From positions 1 through 64,000 of the forward strand of contig JABYQR010000062.1 in NCBI GenBank assembly GCA_022592445.1: a DNA stretch of 64,000 nt, in the 5' to 3' direction. This document shows positions 12,401 to 23,546 of this stretch, in pieces; within the stretch, counting starts at the first letter, position 1; each line of letters begins with the position of its first letter. The DNA comes from Cytidiella melzeri. Lineage: Eukaryota; Basidiomycota; Agaricomycetes; Polyporales; Irpicaceae. The notes beneath the pieces were generated by a model. That model made no database searches and was not told where the DNA came from. It saw only the letters and a list, made by a program, of their open reading frames with translations. The translations under genes were made by a program, and so were the position numbers.

Positions 12401-12640
12401 GAAACAAATTATGGCTTGCTTCGCAACTCGTGCGCCATGTTTCGGATCTTTTTTGGGTGTGCATTGGTGTCGCCATCTGGCCATGTGTGATATAGAAATC
12501 TGTCTATCGAAGTGAAAAGGGAGTGGAAAGACCAGACACTGTAGATTCGTACGATGCGTGCACACATGTGATCGCAAAATCTCTAGCACTGCTCGAGATG
12601 GCAGGTGTGGGACATATCAAGCAACACATGATGGTCAGAA
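9401..12640 (+). repeat. NLR 3'-flank repeat B1 with decayed gene X
   Basis: Second version of the X-containing flank, diverged from A but collinear with it. It holds MDEAGWQTEDMFRF (about 9828, matching A's MDAPAWQTDDMSRY), a YAYRYNDGHVAA segment near 10040 broken here by an indel, DPVAAVYGIRTAVVHRS at about 10350, and the segment at 10806-11219. The last part (11300-12640) is pyrimidine-rich and contains the presumed 3' region of NLR G1. Past about 12190 it diverges from B2. Confidence 0.7.
10806..11219 (+). pseudogene. gene X C-terminal segment (B1)
   Basis: An open stretch of about 137 codons without an ATG at its head, so it is an exon-like segment rather than a full gene. Features are VDDKATFDGEPGQEDLDVL, then VSATLGPSACQ, LRLWLREVPGAV, ATGRPVATIAPPPQPAPLH and ALDISRRL. 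The diverged repeat C4 encodes matching pieces (QEYLDVLGIDEGKD, LSATLGTSACKVEL, LWLHKVPGAV, ATGRPAGALAPSPPPAPLH, ALDISHR), which suggests the frame was once selected. After a small frame change the likely C-terminal tail (PPPPPTVRSRSQSRTALH) follows to about 11297. I recognise no family. An intact equivalent is at 48088-48501; the B2 copy is frameshifted. Confidence 0.4.
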
Positions 12641-12661
12641 TTGATACACCAGTGTTGTACA

Positions 12662-15600
12662 CTAGAAAGGACTGTCGTCGAACTTGGCACGCGAAAAGTC
12701 GACAAGAAGCAAGGGGCCGTTGGCCAAAGCTAGCCTTTCTCCGTGCCATTGACCTCTGAAACGCATAGACATCTCTCTGTGTGTAGGTGGAATCCACATA
12801 ATCCGTCGACATTCCTGTCCGTCTAAAACCCACTTCCTGTCACTGTCATCCGATCGATAGCATGGTGCCTCTGAGCTAGTGAGCGCTGTGTCAACTCCGA
12901 TGAGGGACGATGCTTCGCCTGCTTCTTCAACAAATTGCAGCGTCTGCGTCGTGTCGGTCACTGCCCTGGCGTTCCTCCAGGTAGCAGAGTATCGCTTGCC
13001 GGATTTGCATTCAAGTACGAGAGTAATGTCGTTGTCGGCTTTCGAATGTTCTCGGTGGCTGATCCGCACAACACGTTCATCATCGGAAGATACGTTTCCT
13101 CGCGCAGCCAGAACTATGCGAGGGTCAGCGCCGTCAACTTGCTCGATTGTCCAGCAGTCGATTCGCGTAGTTGTCATGTGATTTGGGAATGCACAGTGGA
13201 AGAACCCCAGTGTGCCGTGGGTGTATGGTAAGATCCGGCTCAGTTCCTCATAGTCGTCCTCCATAGTGATCTTCTGCTGTGCCATTATCTCATCTTGAGA
13301 CCAGTCCCAGAGATGCCCACGTCCATCTAAGTCACAAAAGATGACATAGTGGTTGTCAGATGAGAATACTGTGTCAATGACAGGTTCTGAATGCACGCGT
13401 AGGACATTTTGAAGTGTCCCGTTCCGAGCATCCCATACTCGCACTGTTCCATTATATGAGCCGGCAACCAACAGCTGCCCATCGCTGGAGAAGTGCGTGC
13501 AGTTGACATCCTTGGTATGATTGTCGTCCTTGTCCTGGTTGAGGGCCCTGACTCGCGCCTCCCAGATGTTGACAGTGCTATCGATTGCACCGGAGGCGAT
13601 GAACCTGCCATCCGGAGAGAACGCGACAGCTCTGACGTGATGACGATGCTCTTCAAACAGCGACACGCGCGATCCAGATGCCTTCTGGATAGCAGACATG
13701 CATAGCAGTCGAGCCGATACTGCGAAGGCAAGCATGCGGGGGTTTGCAGTGGGCGAGAACTGCAGTGACAAGACAGTGTGGTGGTTGGGATGTTGTAGAC
13801 AGAATCGCCGGTCTCTACATGTATACCACTAGGCGACCTGATGAGGAGCCGACGCAACAAGTGATCCGTCGAACGAGGAAGCCACCGCGGTAACATAATC
13901 CCCACTTTTAGGCTCGAGATGTTGGAAGACCTTTGCCTGGCGAGGAGGATCCACCTCCCACAACTCAGTACACCTAGACCCCATCCGCCAACAATAACAG
14001 TCTTGGGCCAGGACGCCTCAGCCAGCACAAGACCACATATGTCATCCCCACAGTGAATTGTTGTTGACAGCAATCATCGCCAGAGTCAATGTTCCATAGA
14101 CGAACACGACCATCCACTGCGCTAGACACGAGATACTCTCCACAGCCAGAGTAAGGATGAAATGCAACACTCTTGATATCACTCCGACTTCACCATGCAG
14201 CGTGATGGTACTAACACCGGTGCGAACGTCCCACAACGTGATGGAGTCACCGCAAGCTGTGGCAAGGGTTCGGTTGTCGTGGGAGAACGAAAGAGAATCG
14301 ACATGTCCCATGTTTGAATTCAGCCAGTTGCTCTCCAGTTGCAGAGCGGACAGGTAAGTGAACTTATAGCCACCAGCAGCGATCATGGTTCCATCAGGGG
14401 AGTATTCCAGCGCGTAACCATTCGGCATTTGTACAGTCTAATAGGTCCGCCCTTCTGTGCCTTTGCGCCTCCAATGACAACTGCAGCTTCGCATACCAGG
14501 TCCGCTGCATGAGATGATTTGAGTAGCGACTCGTTCGAAGTGAAAGGGAGGGCAGAGTGGTAGATGTGGGCCACGGAGCGTCGACAATGTCGAACGCGTT
14601 AGGACGAACCTTCGACCATCATCGGCCCAGTCGATCAACATCTGGTACTTGTCGCCGCACTGAAGTGAGATGCAATTAGCACGGGATAGCCCATGATGTG
14701 TAAGTCATACCGAGATAAGCCACTCGTGCACATCGGCCAATGAATTGACGGCGGTCGCAGATCCGGAGGAGCCCAAGGACCTCGATCCACTGTAGCTGAC
14801 GCGTGGTAAGGAACCGGGAGAGCGCAGGCTTGCCAGGTTGTCCGTTCTCGTAATCAGCGTCGGAGAGTAGGTGGCCTCGCGATTCCCGTCGGAAAGGAGA
14901 TGAGTGCCCAGTATCGACAGCTATATCTAACGCTTCGGGATGCATCGATCGAGTGTGGTGAGAGTGACCTCGTCGTTCATAGCATACCGTGGCAGACCGC
15001 AGATGTTCTTCTTCAGCCCGCCTTCCATGGTCTCGAAGCAGCGTGTGGCGGCTTGAGTGGTGTGCATCTCGATCAATGTAGAATCGGGATTCGTACATCG
15101 CGTCGAGTCTAGGAGAAAATCAGGGAAGGATTTGTGATAGAAACGGATGGGGAGATTGGTGTCCTCCGGTACAAGAAGCAGGGAATGAAGGGACCTCAGC
15201 GACGTCTTGATAGTGTCCGAGTGAAGCCCAAGATGTCCGCCATTGTCTGCATAGAAACGAGATCGCACGCCACAACGAGGAATCCTAGCATTGAGCGAAG
15301 CCTCTGTGTCAAACGATCGTTTATCTTGGAATACGCGCGTGCGAGGATGTCGGCGTAAAGGAAATCAAGGCCAGACACGCCTTCCTCTGCAAAGCTGTCC
15401 GTCTTGCTCAGCAGTATGTTAAGTTGATCTTGTGGGTCGCTGTCTTTGTCAAAAATCAGCTTGACTGCTGTCGCCGCAAAGATGAAAAGGCCGGACGCCT
15501 TTGCCGCGAGTGTATCTATGTCCATCTCTCTAGGCCAGTGGTTGGGAAGGTGGAGGTCGCTGCGTCTTGCGCGAGCAGCCGGGTCGTTGAGCTTCACTTG

Positions 15601-17631
15601 TAGGAATAGCCTAATGTCCTTGTCCACCGACGTCGCAGCTACCTCGTGTAACTTCATTACATCGGTAACCGGCCTTAGGCCTTCGAGACGAAATCCCACG
15701 CGGATGTGCGGCTCTGGACGGCTCGTGATGAAGAACTTGATCTTCGGGATACCCGCGATATGCAGGGCCAGATACTTCAGGATGATGGAAGTGGCTTCGT
15801 CATCCTTGCATTCGTCAAGCGCGTCGATGACAACGACAGTCTCCATGCTAGACTCGTTCGCTGGGCGGATAATGAGCTCCTTGAATTGGTTGTGTAACGC
15901 CAACGATGCGATGTCCTGGTTCTCCTCGAGGGCGCGCAAGACTGCTTCCTGAACTTCGGCGAGGCATCGTTTGCAGATGTCGCAAGTTGGAACGCAATGG
16001 TCGGAAATATCATCGTCCGATCGCTCGCGTGCACCGACCCTAGGAGCAGAAGAAACTCGCACCAAGCCTCCTTCCGACGCAAGCTGCTCTGCAAAGCTCT
16101 GAGCTATGGTCGACTTCCCGCTGCCGGCATGGCCGTTCAGCCAACAGACCTGCTTCTCCGCGGGATCGGCGGCCCATCTATAAGGTCACGAAGTATATCC
16201 ACTCGAGTGTCTGAAAGGCAATTCGAGCGCGTGTCGGACCCGGATGCGTCGAACCCAACGTCTTTCGCGCGCGACAACTTGTCAAGGGCAGCCCGTTCAT
16301 CTAGGCAGTTCGAGGTGAGCGAACACAAATGAAGAGTCGGTATCTATATACTTCTTACCGTAATTCTGTCGAAGAGACAGACGAAAGCGTCAGCAAGATG
16401 GCGAGATTGCTAAGCAATGCGTGAAGGACGTACGATATGTTTACACTAAGCTTGCGTAACTCTTCGAGTAGCACTCGCTGTTCGGTGCTAAGCTGATGGA
16501 CTCTCTGTACCAGAGAAAGCTGACAGTCATGTGAGTAGCGAGTAACACCGCAAAATGGCGCTGATGATACCTGATAATCTGAAAGCGCCTGATCAACCGC
16601 AACGAGGCATTCCTGAATGAGCTTCGCATTCTCGGGCGCCTTGAGAAATTGCCTGCATTCGTTGAAGAACCGCTCGTCGCGGTCGGGGCCTCCTAAGGGA
16701 CCGAGCTTTTGGCTTATCTTTTCCAACTGTCTAGAATGCCCAGACAATCAATGATCGAATGGCACAAGAAGAGGGAGCGATAGGTACCTTGACAATATGA
16801 CACGGCGCGCATTCTCTTCTGGGTCGTCCAACGGTGTTTCCAACGACGCCAAGGTTCTCTCAAGTCGACTGAACAGATTCTGTGCGTCCTTCTTGTTATC
16901 TCCTGCTGTCTATCCGCTGGTGAGCCTGGTGTACATACCATGGAGTAAAACGGTCCAACTCAACTCACTTCGGCATGCTCTACGATAAACTTCAGACCGG
17001 CTGCTACAACCTTGAGAGGAGCGAAATCAGAGGCCTCTGCGGCGTAATCAAGAACTTTCGAGGTTGGGCTAGCAATGCTCAGGAAAATGGCTCCTTTGGT
17101 ACGACGCTCGTTATCGCGGGGTGTCGGCGTGAAGCTGCCGATTTCGGTCAACTCTGTGACTGCGCCCTCGTTGGAGACTCCCTCTGCTCTTCCTTCAGCG
17201 ACAGTCAGCGTTAAGTCTGGTGCGCCCACTCTGCTCTCCACCTCGAGAGGCACTTCGACGCAATCCTGCATAACAGCGGGCGTGTCAACTTTGCCTTGTC
17301 GCCCTTTGGTACGATCCTCGCCATCGGTCTCGTCGTCGCGGGGTGTCGGCGGGGCGCCACCGGGTTCGGTCAACTCTGCGACTGCGCCCTTGTCGAAGAC
17401 TTCGTCTGCTCTTTCTTTATCGCCAGTGGGAGTAACGTCTAGTAAGCCCACTCTGCTCTCCTCTTCAACAGGTACTTCGACACGGTCCTGCACGACAGCG
17501 GTTGTGACGACCTGCGGATCTGCCTCTACCTCTGCCTCTACTTCTGCGAGCGGTTTTTTCTTCCTCCTGAGCTTCTTGAACAATCTCGAGATCCCCTTGA
17601 ATATAACGGAGCTGAAACAGTGGCTGGACAT
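12662..17631 (-). pseudogene. NLR G1: NACHT-WD40 receptor, broken by frameshifts
   Basis: The start ATG is at 17631. Exon 1 (17631-16969) encodes 221 aa: basic FKKLRRKKK, then two tandem ~61-residue acidic repeats (first VVQDRVEVPVEEESRVG, second VMQDCVEVPLEVESRVG), then the helical ASPTSKVLDYAAEASDF region. This N-terminus differs from G2/G3 before that point. Introns at 16968-16910 and further upstream of the NACHT, plus a 7-nt microexon (AATTACG, about 16359-16365), match G2. The NACHT region keeps Walker A (GHAGSGKST) and Walker B (VVVIDALDEC), and WD40 blades follow to the stop at 12662. At least six frameshifts break it: near 16170, 16075, 15955, 15205, 14935 and 14440, with more in the WD40 part. 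It cannot encode a full receptor without correction. Confidence 0.8.
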
Positions 17632-18384
17632 TGTTGCGAGAGAGTGAGAGTGAGTGAACGTGTGACAAGAGCGCCAAAGGGGACGTGTACGTCGTGTAAG
17701 TACCACCTGCCACGCGCACGGAAGCCTGGAGATGCGGAACGTCGCGCCAATACTGCGATGATTTCATCGAGCGAATTATTAATGAAAGAAGCGACTGCGG
17801 CCAGAGCTGACTCCTATGAATGATGTTCCATGGTCCATCCTGAGGCGACGAACCGTAATTGTAGGACAACAAACGTTGCAATCCGGGAGACTCCCGAAAG
17901 CCGTGGCCAGCGTACTCTTGCTGCAATCATCCTTGATCGACATGAGGGTACGTAGAAATCAGTGCGTAGTTCGATTCCGTGTCCATTTTGAGAGAACGAG
18001 TGATGTACCGAAATTAATACGCCCAGATTTATGAATACATACAAGAGGGCAAGCCCGTCGTTTTTCGCGCTTGTACGAGCGTGACGAAGCTCGCGCGAAG
18101 ACTAGGTAAGAGATTTTCTCGTAGATTGGACACATAGGGCCACTTGACTAGCGCTAGCGTATAACTTGGGGCTGCGGTAGGGTATGGCATGCATGCTGTG
18201 ATCCCAAAGCCACCTTGGTCGATATCCTGAGACTTGCATCCAACAGACTGCGCCGCTGGCATATAAGGCTCGTTGACTAAGGATCACGTCTGCGCTTTCA
18301 AATGTGAAGATCATTTCTTACGCTGAATGTACGAGTTCTCAGTATATGGTAGAGAGCTATGTATGAGACGTACAGTATGACTAG
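17632..18384. other. 5' flank of G1, no gene seen
   Basis: It should contain the G1 promoter. Only short unsupported frames are present. It does not match the 5' flanks of G2 and G3, consistent with G1's different N-terminus. Confidence 0.5.
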
Positions 18385-19082
18385 TCAAGAAGATTGGTGC
18401 AAAAGTCCGACGTGCTTGGGAATGCATGACATAGCAGTTGAAAACAGGTCTGCGTAGAGAGATATAATAGATGTAGCGAGGAGAGGGCCGGCGGAGAAAC
18501 AAATATATTCGGACTGGTAGATGTCTTGAAGACGAAGCTTGCAGCGTGCACACCCAAGAAAGAATTGCAGCAAATCTACGGGGAAGGGAGATGTGAATTT
18601 CCCACATAGCATGGAGTTTTCTGAGGACAGGATATCTGAGACTCTCACAGTTCAAACTCACCTCTATGCGCTCCCTTCAGTTGCTGAGCAACTCTACGCA
18701 ATGACCACACATCCTCCTTGAGCCATACTGTCTCGTCCGGCTTGAGCACCTCGTGGAGTCTGTTGTTGTCTTCCAAAGGCCTTCCCTCGTTTTTTGAGTG
18801 CCGTAATGTCTGATGAGAACTTGGTGAACGAACGGTAGTTGGTGAAGGAATTGGCGACACGCCAGACACCGGCGGCAGCAGAGAGATTAGGTTCGTTGCG
18901 ATCGCTATGCTGTGTGGGTAGAGATTGGCGTAGGTGCGCGACCTCGTCGATGGCTCTTGCGTCGTGTAAGCGGTTGAGACTTGGACTTGAGAGCGACGAA
19001 TGAACATTAATGAACGGTCATCGACGACGGCGAGGTTGTTTGAGCGCCCAGCGTCGTCTCTGTCGACGCTTATGTAAGCCAT
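18385..19082 (-). CDS. hypothetical two-exon protein, about 203 aa
   Basis: ATG at 19082 (MAYISVDRDDAGR). Exon 1 is 19082-18662, intron 18661-18576 (GTGAGT donor, CCGTAG acceptor, 86 nt), exon 2 18575-18385. The junction keeps frame and gives 203 aa. The product has a Ser/Pro/Thr-rich middle (SPIPSPTTVRSPSSHQ), a likely helix (VWSLRRVAQQLKGAHRDLLQ) and a hydrophobic C-terminal stretch (SAGPLLATSIISLYADLF) that could be a membrane segment. I recognise no family. The only support is one clean intron and uninterrupted frames, so it may be spurious. It lies divergent to the GRF-like gene at 19545. Confidence 0.35.
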
Positions 19083-19258
19083 ATTTGAAGGCGCAGCCAG
19101 CCGTAACAAGCTATGACGTCTTCAAGCGCTCTATCAGCTTGCGTGCTTCCACTTCCTTCAAGCGCCTTCTGCTTCCCTGCTCGCTGTTGGCCCGCCCTCT
19201 CTGCCTGGAATGGCTCTGCAGCGCTGTTCCGCCCATAACCCTATTTATCGTTTGTTGT

Positions 19259-19306
19259 AACAATATTCATTAATAATTACAATATTCATTCATAATTACA
19301 ATATTG
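19259..19306. repeat. AT-rich short tandem repeat
   Basis: About two and a half copies of a unit of about 20 bp, ACAATATTCATTMATAATT, upstream of the GRF-like gene. It is partly self-complementary (AATATT). Confidence 0.7.
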
Positions 19307-19450
19307 CTTCTCTCTCCGCAGGAACTATAGGAACTATGCACGGTGGGTTCCTGCGAGGATTCGCAACGTATGGTCGTGAACTAACATATCCCCCCTCCCC
19401 TCGCCGCGTGGTGCCCGTTGTCGCCGTGGTAAAACGATCACGCTACAGCC

Positions 19451-19458
19451 TATAAATA
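19451..19458 (+). promoter_or_regulatory. TATA box of the GRF-like gene
   Basis: TATAAATA lies 87 bp before the ATG at 19545, followed by a C-rich leader with a repeated CACCGCGACCACCA. Distance and sequence suit a fungal core promoter. Confidence 0.55.
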
Positions 19459-19544
19459 CGGCTTTGCACGACCTACACAGCCTGAGACTCCAGCACCCAC
19501 CGCGACCACCAGCACCCACCGCGACCACCATCTAACTCTCCGCC

Positions 19545-21068
19545 ATGCCCATTCACTCCCAGTTGGTGTTGCCGCCCCATGCTTCCCTTCCCATTCCCAA
19601 CGATGCGGAGGCCAACATCTCCCACTTCAACAAGATGCTCCGCAAGGCATCCACCCTTGTGTCATTCCAACTAGAGGTCCTACCGCGCCTGGGTGAAATG
19701 TCCTAGTAAGTCAACAACGCTGTGTTTCTATTAGTTCTGCTCATGCTATCCGTTATTCAGCCCTATTGACGAGGAGGGAGTTCTCGTTCCCTTAACGTTT
19801 GAGGGACTCACTAGCTACGCCCGCACACATGTTTTTCTAGAGCACATGTCGTGCTTTTGCCCTCTCCGTACGGGCATATTCGTTTCGCCCAAGGTCATCC
19901 GCCCTAAGGCCGACCCTGCGAAGGTATTCATTGGGTGTTTCCAATGGGCAGGTCCCGGCACGGGCTGTGGATATTTCAGTGAGTGCCTCTTTCCACCAAC
20001 GACGTTCACCTATGGTTAACTATGCATCAAAAGTGGACCTACAGCAGTCCCTTGGTGACAAGCTACACCTGCAGCGGACGAAGATGTACAAACGCAAGGC
20101 CCTCGATCAAAGTAAGTACATCTGCTGCGGTTTACTGTTCACTCACAGCTGATACAATATACTTGAGACCAAGTACTCGACACTAAGAACACGTATGCCG
20201 TGTTACACCGCGACTCCGCTGTCCCTCCTCTTCATCCCGCTTGGGACGCAAGTGTCAATGAAGGTACACTCACCTGTTTACTACTGTCCAAACAAAATTA
20301 ACCAACAATTGATACTACAGAGGCATTCGACAGAATGCTCGCTCAATCTGCAGAGCAGCCGGAAGTTGTCGAACCGCCTCGCTTCAGCGCTCCGCGCACC
20401 CCTGCCCGACCGTCAATGCAAGCTGGCATGCCAGTCGCTGGTGAGGCCAATGACCGGATGTTCATGGCTTGTAAGTTGTACAAAAACCACTGGCAGCTGA
20501 TACTCACATTGAATTAGTTGTCTCTCCGGGCTTTGTGTCGGAAACTCGCCGTTTGATCGAGCCCGTCACCGATCTATCCATGACACCGATCCACTCTATG
20601 CCCACTCCCACCTGGGATGAGACCGTGAATGTGTTGCAGTCGCTCATATCCGATCCCAAGGGAGTTCCTTTCGATAAGTTCATGCGTGTCATTGCCTCCT
20701 GTACTCGCTGCGACAACACACTTGGACTATGCGCTTTTGAGGCACATTCATGTGTTGTAGAGGCAAAAGAGTGGGCTGACATTGTACGGGAGGCTGACAG
20801 ATTGTTTCCCGCATCACTGCTACCATCGACAGAGGACTCGCCACCGTCCTCGCCGCTATCATTGCCACCTTCCTCGCCTCCTACTGCATCCTCATCCCCT
20901 CCAATCACTCCCTCGAAGGTCATGCGCTCCTCACCATCTCCGGAGGTCACAGCGACTAGCAGCCTTGGTAAGCGATTCCGCAAAACACTGGAGAAGAACG
21001 AGAAACGTGCGCGGGTGAAGCTGGAGATTGAAGACCCCGCCACAATCATCTTTGACGTAGACGCGTAG
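19545..21068 (+). CDS. GRF-like zinc-finger protein, 415 aa, six exons
   Basis: Exons are 19545-19705, 19761-19978, 20034-20111, 20174-20263, 20321-20470 and 20518-21068. Each intron is 50-62 nt with a GTAAGT, GTGAGT or GTACAC donor, and all five junctions keep frame, giving 415 aa. Residues 85-126 hold C-F-C-PLRTG, then FIGC and GTGCGYF (Cys85, 87, 113, 123). This layout resembles zf-GRF, a zinc finger that binds single-stranded nucleic acid in other proteins. A second Cys-rich stretch is CTRCDNTLGLCAF. A Ser/Pro-rich linker and a basic C-terminal helix (GKRFRKTLEKNEKRARVK, a possible nuclear signal) follow. There is no catalytic domain. The gene is intact and convergent with the large gene ending at 21340. 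Assignment to GRF is by motif only; function is unknown. Confidence 0.8.
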
Positions 21069-22611
21069 CTGCCGGAGGACAGAAAGGTGGTTGGTGGGCT
21101 GCTCTCCTCTTCTTGAAATTCGTCTCGAAACATATTGTAGCACGACTCGCACCAATGTACCATTGAACATGAGCACGTATACATAAAATGAAGTACTCGC
21201 TTTCTTGTTATACCGCGGTCAGGTTCTTTGCTTATTAGTTTGTCCAACCAAACGTCCTGTCACGTCAGGTAAATAATCAAAATAAGATTGTACATCATAT
21301 TGTAAAGCAAAATGGAGAACATGACGATGAAGCGCGAAGTTACATTGCAGCGGGTAAGGCACGACCTGAGAGTTCACCAATGTTCGTCAGCACGTTCGTC
21401 TTTGCAGCCTTCCTATGAGGCAACATCCGGCGCCATTCTTGAGCGGTTTTGGGCTGGACTTTACCGTCCAGTATCGCCTTGCGATGGTTCACGAAGAACT
21501 GCTCATTCCTGGCACTCCAGTAGTCGAGGTCCACCCCCGATTGCGACCATGTCGTTACAGTTGGCCACCACGACCGATACGCAGTACCCGAAGGGCCATT
21601 CTCGGGGTGTTCTGAGTTATAATCAGCATTGTAATTTGTCCAAGAAACATGGTACTTACCCGGCATGACCCTGTACACTCCGCAGATCACATCCTCTTGA
21701 TGTGGCGATAATTCATGTCCACATAGTCCAAGCCGTCTAGTCGACGATGGTTACTCCGAGTTTGGAACCCACTCGGACCGTCGTATACCGCTGAATCGTC
21801 TGCATAGGCGTCACGGGCCAGTCGCCACAGCAAGCCGCCCCGTAACAAGGCAGCGCGACCCTGAACACTTTTGATGACCTCCTCTCGATATTCGAGGTAG
21901 TCCTCATAGTCCGCAATCGTGAACTTGTGACGATGCTCGATGAGTCCGAGCCCTAACGGTACCAGGTTGAAATAAGAGGGCATCGGGGGAGTTGGCTGAA
22001 GCACCGTTGGGTCCGCGATTGACTGAAGTGTGTTGAAGGGCACTCCCCATCTGAGCAATGCGCCAGTCACATCATCCAACGAGGGACCAACCCCGGATCG
22101 TAGGAGGTGGTTCACGGTGACAGGGTCGGCCAGGCAAAGGGAGTATGACACATCGTTGGCCTGTGGATCCCGAGCGTACACAAAGTACCGATGGTGTTGC
22201 TCGTTGTCCATTACAGTCCGAACAATCAGGTTGTTCTGACGGTGCAGCGGATGTCCTAGGGCAGTACCGGGCACAAGATCCGTGAGCGTGGGTGGCGGCA
22301 TTACAAAGTCGCTCGGTTTGGCCTCGAGGTATGAAAAGAGTTCACACATTGGTGTGCGATACCCAGGACCGACCTTCTCGTTGATGATCCCCATGAACTT
22401 GTAGATCTCTTTTTCTCGCGGCGTTGCCTCTTCATCCACGTCGACCGTCACCGCTGCGGATGTGAGTATGCCGTAGCGATAGCTCAGAGCCTGGTCGAAT
22501 GCAATGCCTTTCCTCTGCAACAACTCGGGTGCACCAGACTGGGGCATTTGAGTGGATGAGGATGTACTTCCACTGGTGGAAGCAATCGGCTGCGGAGCCA
22601 GGGGTGGGGTG

Positions 22612-22830
22612 CGAGGTCGACGTCGAGGAGAGCGAGAACGACGTCGAGGAGAGCAAGGGCGACGAGGAGGAGAGCGAGGGCGACGAGGAGGAGAGCAAGG
22701 GCGACGAGGAGGAGAGCGAGGGCGACGAGGAGGAGAGCGAGGGCGACGAGGAGGAGAGCGAGAACGACGAGGAGGAGAGCGAGAACGACGAGGAGGTGAG
22801 CGAGAACGACGAGGAGGAGAGCGAGAAGGC
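22612..22830. repeat. 21-bp coding minisatellite (SR-like repeat)
   Basis: Ten or so 21-bp units encode SPPRRSR or SPPRRPR on the minus strand. The strong purine bias also opens a Glu/Asp frame on the plus strand, which is a shadow. Arg-Ser-Pro repeats of this kind often act in RNA-associated proteins, but here only composition supports that. Confidence 0.85.
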
Positions 22831-23385
22831 AACTCAGGCAATGTCTCAGCCTGAGGACTCGCAGCCGTGCGCAGATTCTGTAATCGCGGTGCGTCGTCAA
22901 AGTAGTCCCAACTTTCCACCAATTCCTGATCCTCGGTCGTAGCAGATGGGTCCAGCTCCTCCCAAATGTCGAATTCGTTGAACACCGCATTGTACCTGCG
23001 TTGCGACCGAGCAGTGTCGGCCCACAAGTCGCGCCAGCGAGGCTTTCCGACAAGAACTCTGTTCCAGGCGCCGCTACTGTCGTCTGACTCTTCCCATCTG
23101 AAGACTTGGCAGTTGTGGCTCTTGTTTGGGAGTTCGAGATTGGCATGCAGCACCTCCCTTGCTTGCACACGAGCCTTCTGCGCCGGATTCATTTGGGCGA
23201 GTTTCGCTGCACTAACCTTCTCTCTCCTCGCAAAGAACTGCTGGGGTGTTTCACCCGGTGCCTGACCAGTGGTCGAACTTTGCCCTCGCGTGGCGACATA
23301 AAGAGGGCCAGGTGGGCGTGTCACGTTGCTCACTTGCGACGAGGTGGCAGGGGGCACATGGACAATGTTTGTGCCTTCAACTGAG

Positions 23386-23546
23386 GACGGCCAATGAGTT
23401 TCAAGTGAGCCCCAAGCAGAAGACGAGGATGGTGCTGCAGACGGCCAATGAGTGTCAAGTGAGCCCAAGCAGAAGACGAGGATGGTGCTGCAGACGGCCA
23501 ATGAGTGTCAAGTGAGCCCCAAGCAGAAGACGAGGATGGTGCTGAA
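23386..23546. repeat. 54-bp tandem repeat, three copies, one 53 bp long
   Basis: Units at 23386-23439, 23440-23492 and 23493-23546 begin GACGGCCAATGAG and encode an 18-aa unit on the minus strand. The middle copy has GAGCCCAAG where the others have GAGCCCCAAG. The lost C is the frameshift in the host gene. Confidence 0.9.

Noticed and set aside
12523..12759. 78-codon plus-strand frame overlapping the NLR 3' end (also 37512-37748 and 49822-50058)
   Set aside because: It overlaps the NLR stop antisense and most differences between copies would change amino acids; it is better explained as NLR 3' UTR.
22499..22942. Plus-strand Glu/Asp repeat protein
   Set aside because: It is the complement of the SPPRRSR minisatellite in the minus-strand gene.
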